NCBI GenBank assembly: GCA_944472135.2
Contig: OX235270.1
Location: forward strand, 143,731,632 to 143,795,631
Length of the DNA stretch: 64,000 nt
Reading direction: 5' to 3'
DNA from: Trichobilharzia regenti
Taxonomy: Eukaryota; Platyhelminthes; Trematoda; Strigeidida; Schistosomatidae
The position numbers and the translations under genes were made by a program. This document shows, one piece after another, positions 12,782-24,560 of the stretch (position 1 is the stretch's first letter; each line of letters opens with the position of its first letter). The notes beneath the pieces were generated by a model. It was given only the letters and a program-made list of their open reading frames with translations. It was not told the DNA's origin and did no database searches.

Positions 12782-12845
12782 TGTTGCATTGTATTGCGTT
12801 GTGTCATGTCGTGTCGCATCTCATTGTATCCTATCCTATCCTATC
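12782..12845. repeat. Degenerate pentanucleotide array
   Basis: Reads in register as 5-base units: GCATT GTATT GCGTT GTGTC and so on, ending with three to four identical CTATC units. The 5' units have diverged while the 3' end is homogeneous. Confidence 0.75.
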
Positions 12846-13646
12846 AGACAGATAGTAATTACAACAAGTGAATAATGATTCGACAACACTTTGAGGGCTA
12901 TCATTATGTTCAACAGAGGTAAATTGGATAATTAGTTAATAGTTGAATAGTGTTTTTGATTTTTTTTCCTTCCCAAATGAAGGTATGAGTCATTGTGTAT
13001 TTTCATCAGTGTGCATTATATGTGTATGAGTGTGTTGGCTTGGTCAGCCAGCCGCCGGGGGGACGGGGGTGACGGGGTATATTAAATATGTGTACATGTG
13101 TAGAACAATGTTTTTTGTTTTGTCTGATATACATCTGATTTAATTTGACTGCATTGCATTTTGATATATGTAATTTTCCATTGCGCATTGGACATTGAAA
13201 CTTGTTGAAATGAAATATTTTGCTTATTTTTTTGTGTATCCAGTATTTTTGGCTGATGATTTGACAGGTTTAACTAGACTTATTTAGGAGAAATAAAAAT
13301 CCGCATGTATGTATATGTTTATTACCAAAGCACTACTAATACCTCTTTCACATATACACATACATATACATAGATGTATACGTGTGGGGAGAATGAAATT
13401 TACTCGCCCTGCACACACACACACACACGTGGACGCACTGACGACAACAATCCAATGATGAATACCATTGGGTTTATTCGATGTGTAGTAGTATTCGCTC
13501 TCTTGTTCTACTTTTGAAAAAAAAACTAATTAGCGGTTATATATGTATTCATATAAGACGAAGCAATTTTCAATTTCCGTTGAAAGCATCGAAAAACACA
13601 CTGTGGAACAGATAGATGGTGGTGGTGGTGTGTGTGTGTGTGGTGT

Positions 13647-13665
13647 GGGGAGGGGGAGGGAGGGG
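13647..13665 (+). other. G-quadruplex motif
   Basis: Four G tracts of 4, 5, 3 and 4 bases separated by single A bases, directly after a (TG)n tract. This is a very strong intramolecular G4 consensus in AT-rich DNA. Confidence 0.8.
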
Positions 13666-14921
13666 ATTTAGGCGTTTAGGGGATAAAGTTGATTTAATTG
13701 TTCAATGACTCAGCTGTTTTGTTTCCTGTTATGCATAGGAGGACCATTAGTTCAAATTTTAAAAGCAAGTTAAGGATATTTTAAATTTGCAGAAAAACAT
13801 AAGCTTCTACGCGCCATAACCTAAGAATAATTTCTGAGGTAACCACCATACCAAAATTAAGTCTTTGAAAAAAGTCGTTTGAAATGTTTGATTTCATGAT
13901 GCAGATTACATCATTACCTGTGTCTTAGCTCATCAGAAAGTGTGACTTTTGTTTACTCAGTTCATTTATTCATTCATTCATTTATGATATCCTCTAATTG
14001 ATGTTGATGACTAATGAAAATTAAACCTGAGAACAAGAAACGTTAATTTTATTCTCATATCTTTAATTGCTCACCACCTTTGAGTAATTTTTCCATATAC
14101 ACTAGTTGTTTTATTGTTTTTAAGTACACTGAAAGTGTTCTACTCAAGCCTACTGTCTCGTTAGTAGTAAAAATGAATAATCCTAGCAGATTTCAAGAAC
14201 AAAAGTGCAGCCCTGTTTGTTGTAGACTGAATCAAATGTTTCAAATTTCTTACGTAAATTAGGAATTTCTTTTTAAAAATCTCAACTCGATTAAGAGAGT
14301 ATCAGTAGAACAGTTCCTCCTTTAAGAAGTTCCGTTAAGTGGAGGGCTAATAAAGTTTACGGTGCTTTTGTTTCAGTAAACGTGTAAAGATAGTACGGAG
14401 TTGGTCAATTACAGCTGGAATTTCTTTAGGCAGTTGATTATGTACTACGGGCCTACTGGAATGTTTTAATCTTCATATCATACTTTCTGTTTGCCTCTGT
14501 TAAAGGTTTTTTATCTACGCAACTAGAATATCTGTTGTGACGTTTCCTATACTCTGTAAACGCGAAACACCTCGTGATAGGTTATATCTTCATCCCTATT
14601 TTGTTTTAATCACCATTCAAATTATGATACTTAGAAATGTTTCATGATTAATAGATAGCAAAACATGGCTAACATAAATTAATAAAAACCACTTTCACAA
14701 AGGAAGATATGAGAAAAAAATGACGAAATTATATTAAAGCCATGAAAAAGGTAGTTTTCAACTCCCTTCTCTTTCTGTTCTCTTATCCTTTGAAACAAAT
14801 CAATCATAGAATTCATGACCTTCGACAACCAGTTACATTCACATGTATACCTGCACTTTTGGGTGTTAGTTCCAAGAGGGTCAAGTGTGCGATTACTCTA
14901 AGTAATAGTTTGATTTTTTTT

Positions 14922-15130
14922 CCCTTCACGTTCCCCAGTGGAACATAGGGCTTCAAGTTTCTGTAGCAGTGTTTATTTTTACAGGATTGGGGTTGTTAGC
15001 CTCATGCTCAACCTTTCCTCTTTAGCAGCATTATTTCTAGCTCAGCGAGGTAAAGGAGTGCGTCCGTGGCCGGGGATCGAACCCCGGACCATGTGCATGG
15101 TCGGCGAGCTTCCTAACCGTTATGCCACCG
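14922..15130 (-). mobile_element. SINE family C (tRNA-like head, ~210 bp)
   Basis: In reverse the head has the A box near 15110-15130 (TCGGTGGCATAACGGTTAGG) and B box GGTTCGATCCC near 15075. The body passes CTCGCTGAGCTAG, GGTTGAGCATGAGGCTAAC and CTGCTACAGAAACTTGAAGC. It ends in CCCTATGTTCCACTGGGGAA. The head is nearly identical to that of SINE B but the body differs, and the 3' terminus matches LINE G. The 103-aa open frame across it is not a gene. Confidence 0.85.
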
Positions 15131-15932
15131 AATTAACAAAACATGCATATTCAGTGAAAGGTCAAGGTAAGACATCAAGTCTTTTGGGTGGGGGAGTGTT
15201 AGATTTTCGGGTAAGATTAGAGAGCATATTCAGCAATATTAATAGATAGGAGAACAATATGAGTCATCATTTTACTGGTTTAGCTATTTTTATCACTCCG
15301 TAATTCTGGTTTATTTCGAAAGACTATAAGTGGGGTGGATTCAAGGCGGCTGCTGCAATCCAGTTTCGTCCATGTTATAACTGAAATGAACTGAATGGAC
15401 CCGTCGCTACTTTGACATGTCTACGCCTGCTAATTACTATAACAGTAATGAACTCGACTGGTATGCTAATACGTCTGTTTGTCTGTTGTACCTTCCGACT
15501 CACTGAGCCACGCAAATATCAAAAGAAAAAGTCTGGCCTGTGACTGTAAGATATTGTATTGAACATCAATACATTTGACTCACAACCGTGGAAATGAACT
15601 GATCGTATTTTCTGGAAATGTCTATTCTGATTAGTTGGTGATGCGACAAAGATCAAGGATGAGACAAAAGACGAATTCATCACACACTAAATCATAATAC
15701 GCGTGAGAAGTCATACGCTAACTTAGTAACTCCATCACGAGATTCGTGAGAAAGGATAACATACTATTTTATGCTGGGTCCTATCAGTCCAGGAAAGATT
15801 AGGTATTGAATCGGCTCCATAACATCTGCGTTAGATACAATAATTTCTCTATAAAGGTAGCTGATGCGTGTTGTACAAATCCCTTCTAAAAATCATTGTA
15901 ACTTCCTGTCAGAATTGCTATCCATCAATATG

Positions 15933-15979
<47 letters not shown>

Positions 15980-17335
15980 TTAAACTTTCACCTCTCTGTA
16001 CGCTTGACCAGTGCTTTTGTTAGCATGAGTAATGTTCATGATATGTATTCAGTATTGAGAAAAGAGAAAACATCCTACTGAAAAACATTTATAATTTTTT
16101 TTAAATTGCTTCATGGACCGTAAATATCTTCCGTTACTTCAGCTTATTTTCATTCTACTCCAATCTGACACATAAAATTCAACGGTAACAGTACAGAACG
16201 CATACTATAGAATCGAATTTTACACTGGAGTTGATAACTGATTGGCATGTGTATCGATGCAAACACCTGTTACTGTTTTCTTTGTTCTGTTTTTTTTCTT
16301 CTTATGATTACACTTGTGAATCAAAGCCGACATACGGGTAGTTCATGGGGCATATTGTACATACAATTGTACTAAAAGAAAAGTCTGACTAAGTAAAACT
16401 TGAAAAAAAATTACCCTCTACATTATTTCAATATGTAGATGGAATAATCACAAAATTCGCTTTCTTCAAGAAGTTCTCTTCTGAAGTCTGCAGAATACGT
16501 ATTAATCTAAAGAATTTTGAATAAAGCAAGAAGAACAGTTTGTGCAGAATAATATGGTACCATTATCTATTTCCTTGGCTTCTCATCAGCTGCTTACAGC
16601 AAAAGTTTTAACATACTTGAAAACTTTACATGATATCAGTTGACAGAAGGTTCTCGACTTTAGTAAACAGTGTTCAGAAAATTACACCTGTATAGCTTTT
16701 GTACAGGGAGTTCAAGTTTAAACAAAGTAAATGTTTACATACACTGGTAAAGCAGTTACATAATAAAAACAAGAGATGCGTAAGACGATGAGTAACTCAC
16801 AAATAGAACAACAATGCACTGAGTTCAACTCAAGTCACAGAAACAAGAGACAAGCGAAATTAAACTACAACGAAGGAGGCGGTAATGTTAAAGCTGAAGA
16901 TTATGTAATCGAAAGAAAGAGAGAAAATAAAAACATCCAGGCTTTTCTTTCTACACTTCAATATGGGATTCTTTAATTCATAATAAATCAATAGGTCATT
17001 CATCCACGGAAAAGTTGCTCTCTAAATACATTAATTAAGTTCATGCTGCATTCATCTGATTATTAGTACTCGATTGTGTTCGAAACGTCATCCAGTAAGT
17101 AATACAATTTCATGATATACTGTAACAAATCAAGTAACTTGAAGGCATTCAGTGACTAACAATCCAACACACAGGTTAACTAGGCATATCTTACAGATGA
17201 AAAATAATTCTGGCTGTACAGCTGAGGAGAGAAATTCTCGATTCACAAAATGAATCTTTCTATGAATCCATAAAATTCGTTGAAATAGAAGGAATAGGAA
17301 TGACAGACTACTGAAGCATTAAAATTATTAGTATT
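15131..17335. other. AT-rich stretch with a (TA)n tract
   Basis: (TA)n at about 15937-15974. 15300-15830 is less AT-rich and may hold old repeat sequence that was not identified. Nothing coding was recognised. Confidence 0.45.
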
Positions 17336-17339
17336 TATT

Positions 17340-17710
17340 TTATAAGGTCGCAATTTGGACATTTAAAAACTCAGTGGTGATGAGTTCACTTGGGGCAGGA
17401 AGCCTTGCACCTAGACATGGGTTTCGCGCTAGTTGGCATTCCCCAGTCAGCAAGGCGTATTTGCAACCTTTAAGGAACTTTTGTCCCTTCTGAGATTCAA
17501 AACCCGTGTCACCCAAGGCTTCTTGCCAACTACCTCCAACCATCTAATATCATCAAATCAATGTACAACGTGTTGGCGAGCTACCTAGAATGATGGCCAC
17601 ATTGCAAACCTAACTGATAGGATTCAGTCTGCATCAAAGAAAGGACCAGACACATAACAGCAGTTGCTAGTGTCCGATCAAAGTTCACTTTAGTTTCAAC
17701 GATAAACAGC
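17340..17710 (-). mobile_element. SINE family E, composite copy
   Basis: The reverse strand has a B-box-like segment (ACGGGTTTTGAATCTCAGAAG near 17490-17510), a hammerhead-like block at 17402-17456, and the flank motif TTTGATCGGACACTAGCAAC near 17677-17696. The same landmarks occur at 43720-44300. The 67-aa reverse open frame is not a gene. Confidence 0.6.
17402..17456 (-). ncRNA. Hammerhead-like fold in SINE E
   Basis: Helix I GCCUUG/CAAGGC is perfect. Then come CUGA, a GA before helix II, a helix II of AUGC/GCGC type, and GAAA. Compared with CUGANGA there are about four extra bases between CUGA and GA, so it is not a canonical core. The helix III region CCUAGG is disrupted by a CAUGU insertion. 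Confidence 0.4.
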
Positions 17711-17924
17711 ATAATCTATTGTTTTAAACAACCATATATTTATGTTTTTCGCATATATAATAACAGTGCTCTAGGAGGAAACTAAAAATTATTTTCGCTT
17801 CAGATCGTTCACTTGGTATATTGAGAATTATGAATCATTATATTGGGATTTAAGTTAATTCCAATCTAGATTCCGTCGTAAACCAACATGAGTTATAGAA
17901 ATCACTGAAAACCAAGAAACTACT

Positions 17925-18060
17925 GGACAGGAATTTCGTCCCAGTTTGGAACTATTCAGCAGTGAACATTCACTACCCCACCTGGATTCGAACTGGGAAG
18001 CTTCGAGTTATCAGAAGAAACTAGTTGGCCGTTCAGCTAGAGTTTTTCGTTCTTGAGGTG
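17925..18060 (-). mobile_element. SINE family D, truncated copy
   Basis: Read in reverse it has an A-box-like GCTGAACGGCCAACTAG, B-box-like AGTTCGAATCC at about 17985, and a hammerhead block whose core reads CUGAAUA (G8 to U) with GAAA intact. The tail is cut short and it abuts the palindrome at 18070. Confidence 0.65.
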
Positions 18061-18069
18061 AATGTAGAC

Positions 18070-18932
18070 ATTCCAAAAGACCGATTACTGATCCAAAAAT
18101 ATTCTTTTCGATAACCATCTCTTCATCAGGTTCCACAATTATATATACATAGCAGTCAATGAATTAGTGTTATTGATAACATTAATTTTGTATAGATAAC
18201 ATCGAATCCATAATAGTAATAATAATATCAATGGATTACATGCAGCTCGATAGCATCAACATAACAATACACACTGAATACTGGAAGAATTAGAAAAGAT
18301 AACAACTCGAATTCATGAATTCATAGTCCCCACTGAAGGCCGGCCAGGGCAGTAGTAGTGGCTAACTGGACTTGATTCTTCTGCACAGAACACCAGCTGT
18401 TTAAAGCGAATCTTGATAGACTCTGGTGTTTAGAGTATGCGGTGCCTGGATGATTTTGGCAATTTATTTGGTAACTGGTAGATGATAGAGAAGGATTGTT
18501 CAGTACTGGCTTTTTTGTCCAGTTACCAAATAAATTGCCAAAATCATCCAGGCACCGCATACTCTAAACACCAGAGTCTATCAAGATTCGCTTTAAACAG
18601 CTGGTGTTCTGTGCAGAAGAATCAAGTCCAGTTAGCCACTACTACTGCCCTGGCCGGCCTTCAGTGGGGACTATGAATTCATGAATTCGAGTTGTTATCT
18701 TTTCTAATTCTTCCAGTATTCAGTGTGTATTGTTATGTTGATGCTATCGAGCTGCATGTAATCCATTTATATTATTATTACTACTATGGATTCGATGTTA
18801 TCTATACAAAATTAATGTTATCAATAACACTAATTCATTGACTGCTATGTATATATAATTGTGGAACCTGATGAAGAGATGGTTATCGAAAAGAATATTC
18901 TTTGATCAGTAACCAGTCTTTTGAAAAAACAT
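18070..18932. mobile_element. 860-bp palindrome of two Penelope-like element 3' ends
   Basis: Left arm 18070-18478 (reverse) and right arm 18519-18932 (forward) are mirror copies around a 40-bp spacer. The inner ~180 bp of each arm look identical; a few differences lie further out. Right-arm frame from 18520 reads QLPNKLPKSSRHRIL, a stop, then TPESIKIRFKQ. This matches the C-terminal end of the GIY-YIG endonuclease domain of Penelope-like elements, as does 58320-58925. The stop (TAA for an expected Lys codon) is present in both arms. Known schistosome Penelope-like elements are of the Cercyon type; that this is one is inferred. The 64- and 79-aa open frames are off-frame. Confidence 0.7.
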
Positions 18933-18939
18933 TTTAATG

Positions 18940-20055
18940 GGCATTTTTCATCAGCTCACATATAGACTGAAATTACTCCAAATCCCTACAGAAAGCTCTC
19001 TGCCAAAATATCGACCACCAGCTCAGACATGACTGCTGGATAACTATCCGAAAGCTGTACTAAGAAGTTGTGGTCAGGGTGGTCCGCCGTGTCAACAAGG
19101 TGAGGTAGATGGCCAATGAAGGCACTGGTTGAGAGTAGCGAGCGTTATATCACTAAGTGACAGGGTTAGTATTCACAGATCACTGAATCTTCAACGAGTT
19201 TGCTAGTGAGTCCGAACCACGGTACACGTCGTAGGCGCACACTGCTCCAGAGTTCCAAAATGGAACTAAACAACTGGCTTTCAGTGATCTTTGGTTGATG
19301 TTAGTTCCTGACGGGACTGAGACTAAAATTACCACGCATAATCTAAGAAACAAAATCTCTTTTTTGCAGGAACTAATTTATGATGAAAAGGTAATGGTGC
19401 GTTTTCCAACCTAGAAGGGGCATTTCATGTGGTTCTGAATTCATTGTGTTTCGTAATTCCCGGTTATCAGGGATGTAACTCTCCGCATATTCTTTATTTC
19501 TGCACATTTCTACTGGCGTAGTGGAGGAGTGGAGAAGATTTTATTTAAAAAAGCCCTCATCAATAAGAATGTAGTAGAAATCATCTGAATACGCCTCAAC
19601 AAAGGTATACTTCAACTTGAATTTACCGGGTTTTCTCCATTCAACTAACAATATTTCTCTTTCAAACTAAATATTTCTATATGATTATGTCAGAAAAAGC
19701 ACTAGTACGTCTATGTGTGTTGCCTTTATTTTACTCTAGGTTTACGTTCATTAGCTAGACAGTTATGTATACATACACCGCGTACACAAACAATTCTCTT
19801 TGTAGTACATTTGCGTGTATTATACTTGCTGAAGACATTTTTCAAGACATGTGACTTACCCAACATAAACATACAGATTGGATAAAATAGGTTTGCCGAC
19901 TTCTAAAGAGGATAAAAATCTACATGGATTTTGTTTTTTTTTTGTTAGTTAACTTTCTATTTCATATATGATTGTTCATGTTATTTAGAAAGCCCGAAAT
20001 TTTTGAAGGGAATTATTGGATGTTTCTGTCGACAGTTTAACTCTTTTTATTATTA
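18940..20055. other. Unassigned stretch
   Basis: 18950-19330 has higher GC and no in-frame protein; it may be an unrecognised old repeat. The rest is AT-rich. No gene was supported. Confidence 0.4.
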
Positions 20056-20059
20056 TATA

Positions 20060-20990
20060 ATTATTATTTTAGTTGGGCTTTGAGTGGAAAATAGGGTTTC
20101 AGCAGCACATCTCCAATTTTTTGTATTCTCTGCTGTCCTCTTCAGCTGGGTCCACGATTGGCCACTCGTCGCTTCTCATTGGGATTCTTTCTACTCGAGC
20201 GATGGCCTGCACTACGCGATGTCATTCGATGACCTCCTCAGAGTGTATCCAACCCATCTCAACTTTCTCCTACATATTTGTTGAGCAATCAGCTCTTGGT
20301 TGGTTAGTTGCCAGTTAGAGTTTCTCGTTGCTTATTATTTCTGGCCGGCCTTTTGAACTTCACTAGTGAGCTAGCTGAAGCATCTGCTGATAAAAGTCTG
20401 CAGTAGCCTGTTAGAGATGCTTTTCGTGACACTCTAGCCAAGTTTTTGACCCGTATAGAAGAACTGACTCACCTGACACTCGTATTGAAAATTCGAATCT
20501 TGTTGCTTATGCGGGAGAGTGCAGGAGATTTCCAGACTGGTTTCAGGTTGATGAAGGCGTGCGTATCTTGCCTTTCTGACTCTGACTAGCTTTGACATCT
20601 TTATCTGCTGTGACTGCCTGTGGTTGAAACAGTGCTTCCTAGCCGGATAAGTGAAGGATGTAACCTCTGTTGAAATCTCCCGTTAATGGTGATTAGTACT
20701 GGTTGTTGTGGCTGTTGCTGGTTATCTCCATCACCTCTGTCTTCTGTATGTTCACATGGAGTCCTGTCCTTAATCCCAGTGAAAAATAGGGCCTCCGGAG
20801 AATATCTGCACTTCACTCTGCTTTCTGTGGTCATTTTTATCTGGCTACATGATCTCTAATATCCTTCATTTCACCTCACACGATGTCTTCCATGTCATCC
20901 TTAAACATATATCCGACTGATCTTTTCTCATTCGGATTCTGCTCGACCGATGGCCTGAGGCATGACGTCACTCAATAGTATTTATTCCCA
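20060..20990 (-). mobile_element. LINE family G (RTE-like), 3' part
   Basis: The reverse frame 20834-20601 reads DRTPCEHTEDRGDGDNQQQP then VLITINGR and LGSTVSTTG. This is the stretch after the reverse-transcriptase catalytic motif in G copies (compare 33620-33800). Lower down comes the NCLRRILKIRW/GHTLRRP-type tail with stops. The 3' end is GAAACCCTATTTTCCACTCAAAGCCC followed by an AAT-rich tail (20040-20070 in reverse). A further 3' piece of the same family seems joined at 20880-20990. Confidence 0.75.
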
Positions 20991-21091
20991 GCGTGTGTCC
21001 ACTTCATCGCTATTAAAAATAGTGCTATCTATATAAAGACATTTTATCGGTAACAAAACTCACTTACATTACCAGCAAAAGTCTCTATTTC

Positions 21092-21286
21092 GCGTCGGTG
21101 GCAGAGTCATTAGGACTCTCGCCGAGAATGCACATGGTCCGAGGTTCGATCCCCTGCCGACGCACACTTGATATCTATGGTCGGCCTGGAAAATTTGAGC
21201 TACCGATATCACATGCTGAAAGTTCCATACCTGTACCAAAAATGGTGTGGAGTCAAGGTGTAATCAAAAATAAAATAAAAAAAAAT
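21092..21286 (+). mobile_element. SINE family B
   Basis: A box GCGTCGGTGGCAGAGTCATT (diverged), B box GAGGTTCGATCCCC. The body landmarks are TGATATCTATGGTCGGCCTG and TACCGATATCACATGCTG, and the tail is TAAAATAAAA. The 80-aa open frame over it is not a gene. Confidence 0.85.
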
Positions 21287-21289
21287 TTC

Positions 21290-21678
21290 TCTCAGATTCC
21301 TACAATTAAAAATGTACTAATTCTGAAGATAATTAAATAGTCCTACCTAGTGAAAAATTGTCACCATTACTATCAGACTGACTACTTCATGAAGGGAAAC
21401 ATAAACAATTCAAGCTTGAATATGATCTAATATGCCTATCTTACCACACTTGACAACACAACTCTATATCAGACATTATGCTCCCAATACACAAGGATAG
21501 ATAAGCATAAATTCAAGGTGGTGAGTGCATTTCGTGCTAATTTAACAGTGGGGGGGGTATGGGACTTGAGGAATACAGAAAGAACAAGACGTATAAAACA
21601 AAATAAACTGGAAAACATTTTGATTTTATACCGTTACGACAAAGAATAATCCATTAAGAATTGATTGCTAAGTTCCTC

Positions 21679-21716
<38 letters not shown>

Positions 21717-22014
21717 GATTCATAAGACAGAATAACAACTAGGTGGTATTTTGGACATTATTCATTACTGTCCGCAAGATATATGTGGAGTGAGTTTCCG
21801 CTTGAAAATCTGTTTTTACTCCCTCCCCCCTACCTCCCACACACACACTCTCTTTCTCTTTTCCTGTTTGTGTCCCTCATTTTGTAAGCTTGTGACCTGA
21901 AATTTGTTGTATTTATATATTACGAGACAGACCAATAATCTATTGTACTTTGACAAAACAAGTGCTGTTATCATAAACATACATAAGTAACTCGATCTTA
22001 CGGCACCTGTATAA

Positions 22015-22048
<34 letters not shown>

Positions 22049-22745
22049 ATTCATTGTTATTTGTTTTATTGCATTTTGATTTTAAATTAATTTGTTTAAA
22101 TGAACTGGCGCCATAATGATTTAAGGCCTACAGATGTTTTGTTGTTTTTTTAAAAAAAAAGAAATAAATGGAGGGAAATACAAAATGCATTTACCTCAGC
22201 AAATATTTTAGGTCAATTGAATTCTACTTATATGCTTGAAAAATTCTTTAAAATAGAATAAATTAGAACAGTCAAGAAAACAAAAAATTGTTTTTTTTCA
22301 CAAAACTTCGTTTTATAGGAAAATTTAAGTAGTATGTCCGCAGTTCAATAAAACTAACCAGCGGATTTAATTTATCTGTGTAATTACTATACTCAGAATG
22401 CATTATATCTGTTCTACTTATCTAATGCTAGAAAACATACTTTTGCATATAAAAATATTGTTGATGATATTTCAGTGTTTTTGAATATTGGTGACATGCT
22501 TAAGTAACTGAGATGACTTATTTTTTTCCCGCAAAATGTGGCCCTACATTAATTATTATGCATAATAGAAAACACGTAAAAAGACATTGGAATTAATACA
22601 TACTAAAATATACATAAGTTTAAATAAGCCTACAGAGGTTAGTATTAAAATGTTGGATAAGACTTACAGTTTTAATAATTATCCAACCTAAATTTCGGGG
22701 AGGGGTTCAGTGGGAGATTGGCCACTGAATGCTTTTTCACCAGAT
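21290..22745. other. AT-rich spacer with two (TA)n tracts
   Basis: (TA)n at 21681-21714 and 22018-22046, a G7 run near 21551, and A/T homopolymers. No gene was recognised. Confidence 0.5.
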
Positions 22746-22749
22746 CACC

Positions 22750-22787
<38 letters not shown>
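22750..22787. repeat. (TA)n microsatellite beside SINE C
   Basis: About 18 TA units lying immediately before the 3' end of the SINE C copy. Confidence 0.9.
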
Positions 22788-22791
<4 letters not shown>

Positions 22792-22792
22792 T

Positions 22793-23026
22793 ATTCATTC
22801 ACGTTCCCAGTGGAACATAGGGCATTTAAGCGACAGGCTTGAAGTTTCTCTAGCAGTGTTCATTTTTACAGGGTGAGATTACTAGCCTGATGCCCAACCT
22901 TTCCTCTTTACCAGCTTTTTTTCTATTACTGGCTTAGCGAGGTAAAAGAGTGAGTGGGCCTGGGGTCGAACCCTGGGCCATGTGCGTGGTCGGCGAGCGT
23001 CCTAACCACTTTGCCATCGACGCATG
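22793..23026 (-). mobile_element. SINE family C
   Basis: In reverse: A box TCGATGGCAAAGTGGTTAGG, B box GGGTTCGACCCC, then CTCGCTAAGCCAG, GGTTGGGCATCAGGCTAG, GCTAGAGAAACTTCAAGCC, and the 3' end ATGCCCTATGTTCCACTGGG. The 3' end matches LINE G. Confidence 0.85.
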
Positions 23027-23559
23027 ATCACCATATACCTGTCGGCCAATTGGAAAATTCATTTTGATACCACCTTGTGTGTATACACTGATATGGTTAT
23101 ATAGAGTAAATTGTATTCAGTTTAGTTAAAAACGGTGAGTCACTTCCACAGAGTAGGTTATCACTGTTGTTTAAGTCGTTCACCTAAATGAAATTTAATC
23201 TAGTTTCAGAAAAACATTTTTAAAGGCCTGTATTATTATTATTTGTGCTGTTTATAAGCGTGAACCTATGAAGGCTGGATTATTTTTCTGAATAGTCTTA
23301 TTTAGACATAAATGAATCACTTTGTATGTAAACCACGCGCAGATAAGGAATAAAAAGTCTTGTTTTAAGTGATCATCACCTAAATCGGTTGTTTCAACTG
23401 CTTTCGGCAACAAAATTTGACTGGTGATTCTACTAAACTCGTTTCTCCCACGAATTTATATTTACCGCTTCGATTTATTGCAATCTGATAGCCCAAGGCA
23501 TGAAACTATTAGGTGTATTTTCATTGAAAGCAATACTGTCGCACTATACTCCATCACAA

Positions 23560-24560
23560 TACTGTTTCAAGTCTCAATAATTTTGTTCTGACCCTATTCC
23601 AAGGGTACTTTTACTAAGCAAGCTGATTTCAGCGAACACACTGGGTCCTGGGTCACAAGGTGCTGTCTTCTTATTTTTCGGGTAAAAGACTACATACTGC
23701 TGTGAATAGAAAGCACTTCTTGACCTCTGCTTACGGAAACTAGTGTATCTCAAGGTGCTGCTGTACTTTTTCCATTCCATTTTTCTTGTATTTTGCATGG
23801 CTTTCCATATTCTCCCAAAGCTAACTTCATCAAATATGCCGATAATCTAACCAATTCTATTCCAGTAATTTCTGCACTGGATTGTTCCTATAAAGACAGA
23901 TTCTTATCTGAAGTTAACATGTGGTCTAACCTAAACGGTTTTAAACTGAATCCAACTAAATATATCATATTGTTGATTTTAGTTTCACATACGAGCAAGA
24001 CTTGCGTTGACTAATTCAGCCCCATGATTCCTGTAATACTGACAGCACTGTGATAGGGAGTAAATCGAATATCTCTCATTTGGGTATCAGTTTCGGCTTG
24101 AATCTCTGTCGTTCGTCTAATGTACTGTTGATTTCTGGGGGAATATTTCAGCTGACTTATGACATAAAGCTGAGACTTTCTGGCATAACTCAACCTCTTC
24201 TATTACAATTTATTAATTCATGTATTCTCCTTATTCTTCATTATTGTTCATCCCATTTATTCTTCCCTAGACTTCTTGAAAGAGACTATGTCATTTTACG
24301 TAGAACTCTGGAGACTGTCAGTAGGGTTAGTGGTGTGTGCCTTTGACTCAACTTACTGATATCCTTGTTATGGATAGGCATTTCAGTTCTTGTTAGCAGT
24401 TAGTTGAAGTCATCTTGTCTGATAATGAACATCCTCTTTATTCGCAGCTTTTGCCTTATATCTTCAGGTAAAACCATAAGAAACTTCATAAAAATTTACA
24501 CTCGCACAACTAAATATCAAGATTCTACCACACCACCATATTTAGCACGGGTTTTGTGTG
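23560..24560 (+). mobile_element. SR1/CR1-type LINE, reverse-transcriptase relic and 3' end
   Basis: From 23743 the frame reads VSQGAAVLFPFHFSCILHGF (motif B) and then NFIKYADNLT (motif C). The catalytic YADD is YADN here, so the copy cannot be active. Further on come LNGFKLNPTK, then in another frame SHLGISFGLNLCRSSNVL, LLLQFINSCILLIL and RTLETVSRVSGV, the thumb/C-terminal region of CR1/jockey-like reverse transcriptases. The final ~200 bp (PLYSQLLPYI and a YQDSTTPPYLARVL segment) complete the 3' end. Frame breaks include a stop just before motif B. It probably belongs to schistosome SR1; the family is inferred. Confidence 0.8.

Larger units (their letters stand above)
10290..14915. other. 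4.6-kb repeat-poor AT-rich stretch
   Basis: No SINE or LINE was recognised, which is unusual for this window. It holds CT runs (11750-11777), short TA and CA tracts, a pentanucleotide array (12782-12845), a GC-rich patch (13046-13075) and a G-quadruplex motif (13647-13665). Open frames are short and of odd composition. This is plausibly host intergenic, intronic or regulatory DNA. Confidence 0.45.

Noticed and set aside
18845..18915. Complete hammerhead at the Penelope-like 3' end (CTGATGAAGAGATGG ... ATCGAAAAG)
   Set aside because: Core-like blocks and a helix II (GAU/AUC) are present, but helix I does not pair and the site after helix III is unclear. Not called as a ribozyme.
23574..23798. 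74-aa reverse open frame
   Set aside because: It lies antisense to the SR1/CR1 reverse-transcriptase relic.
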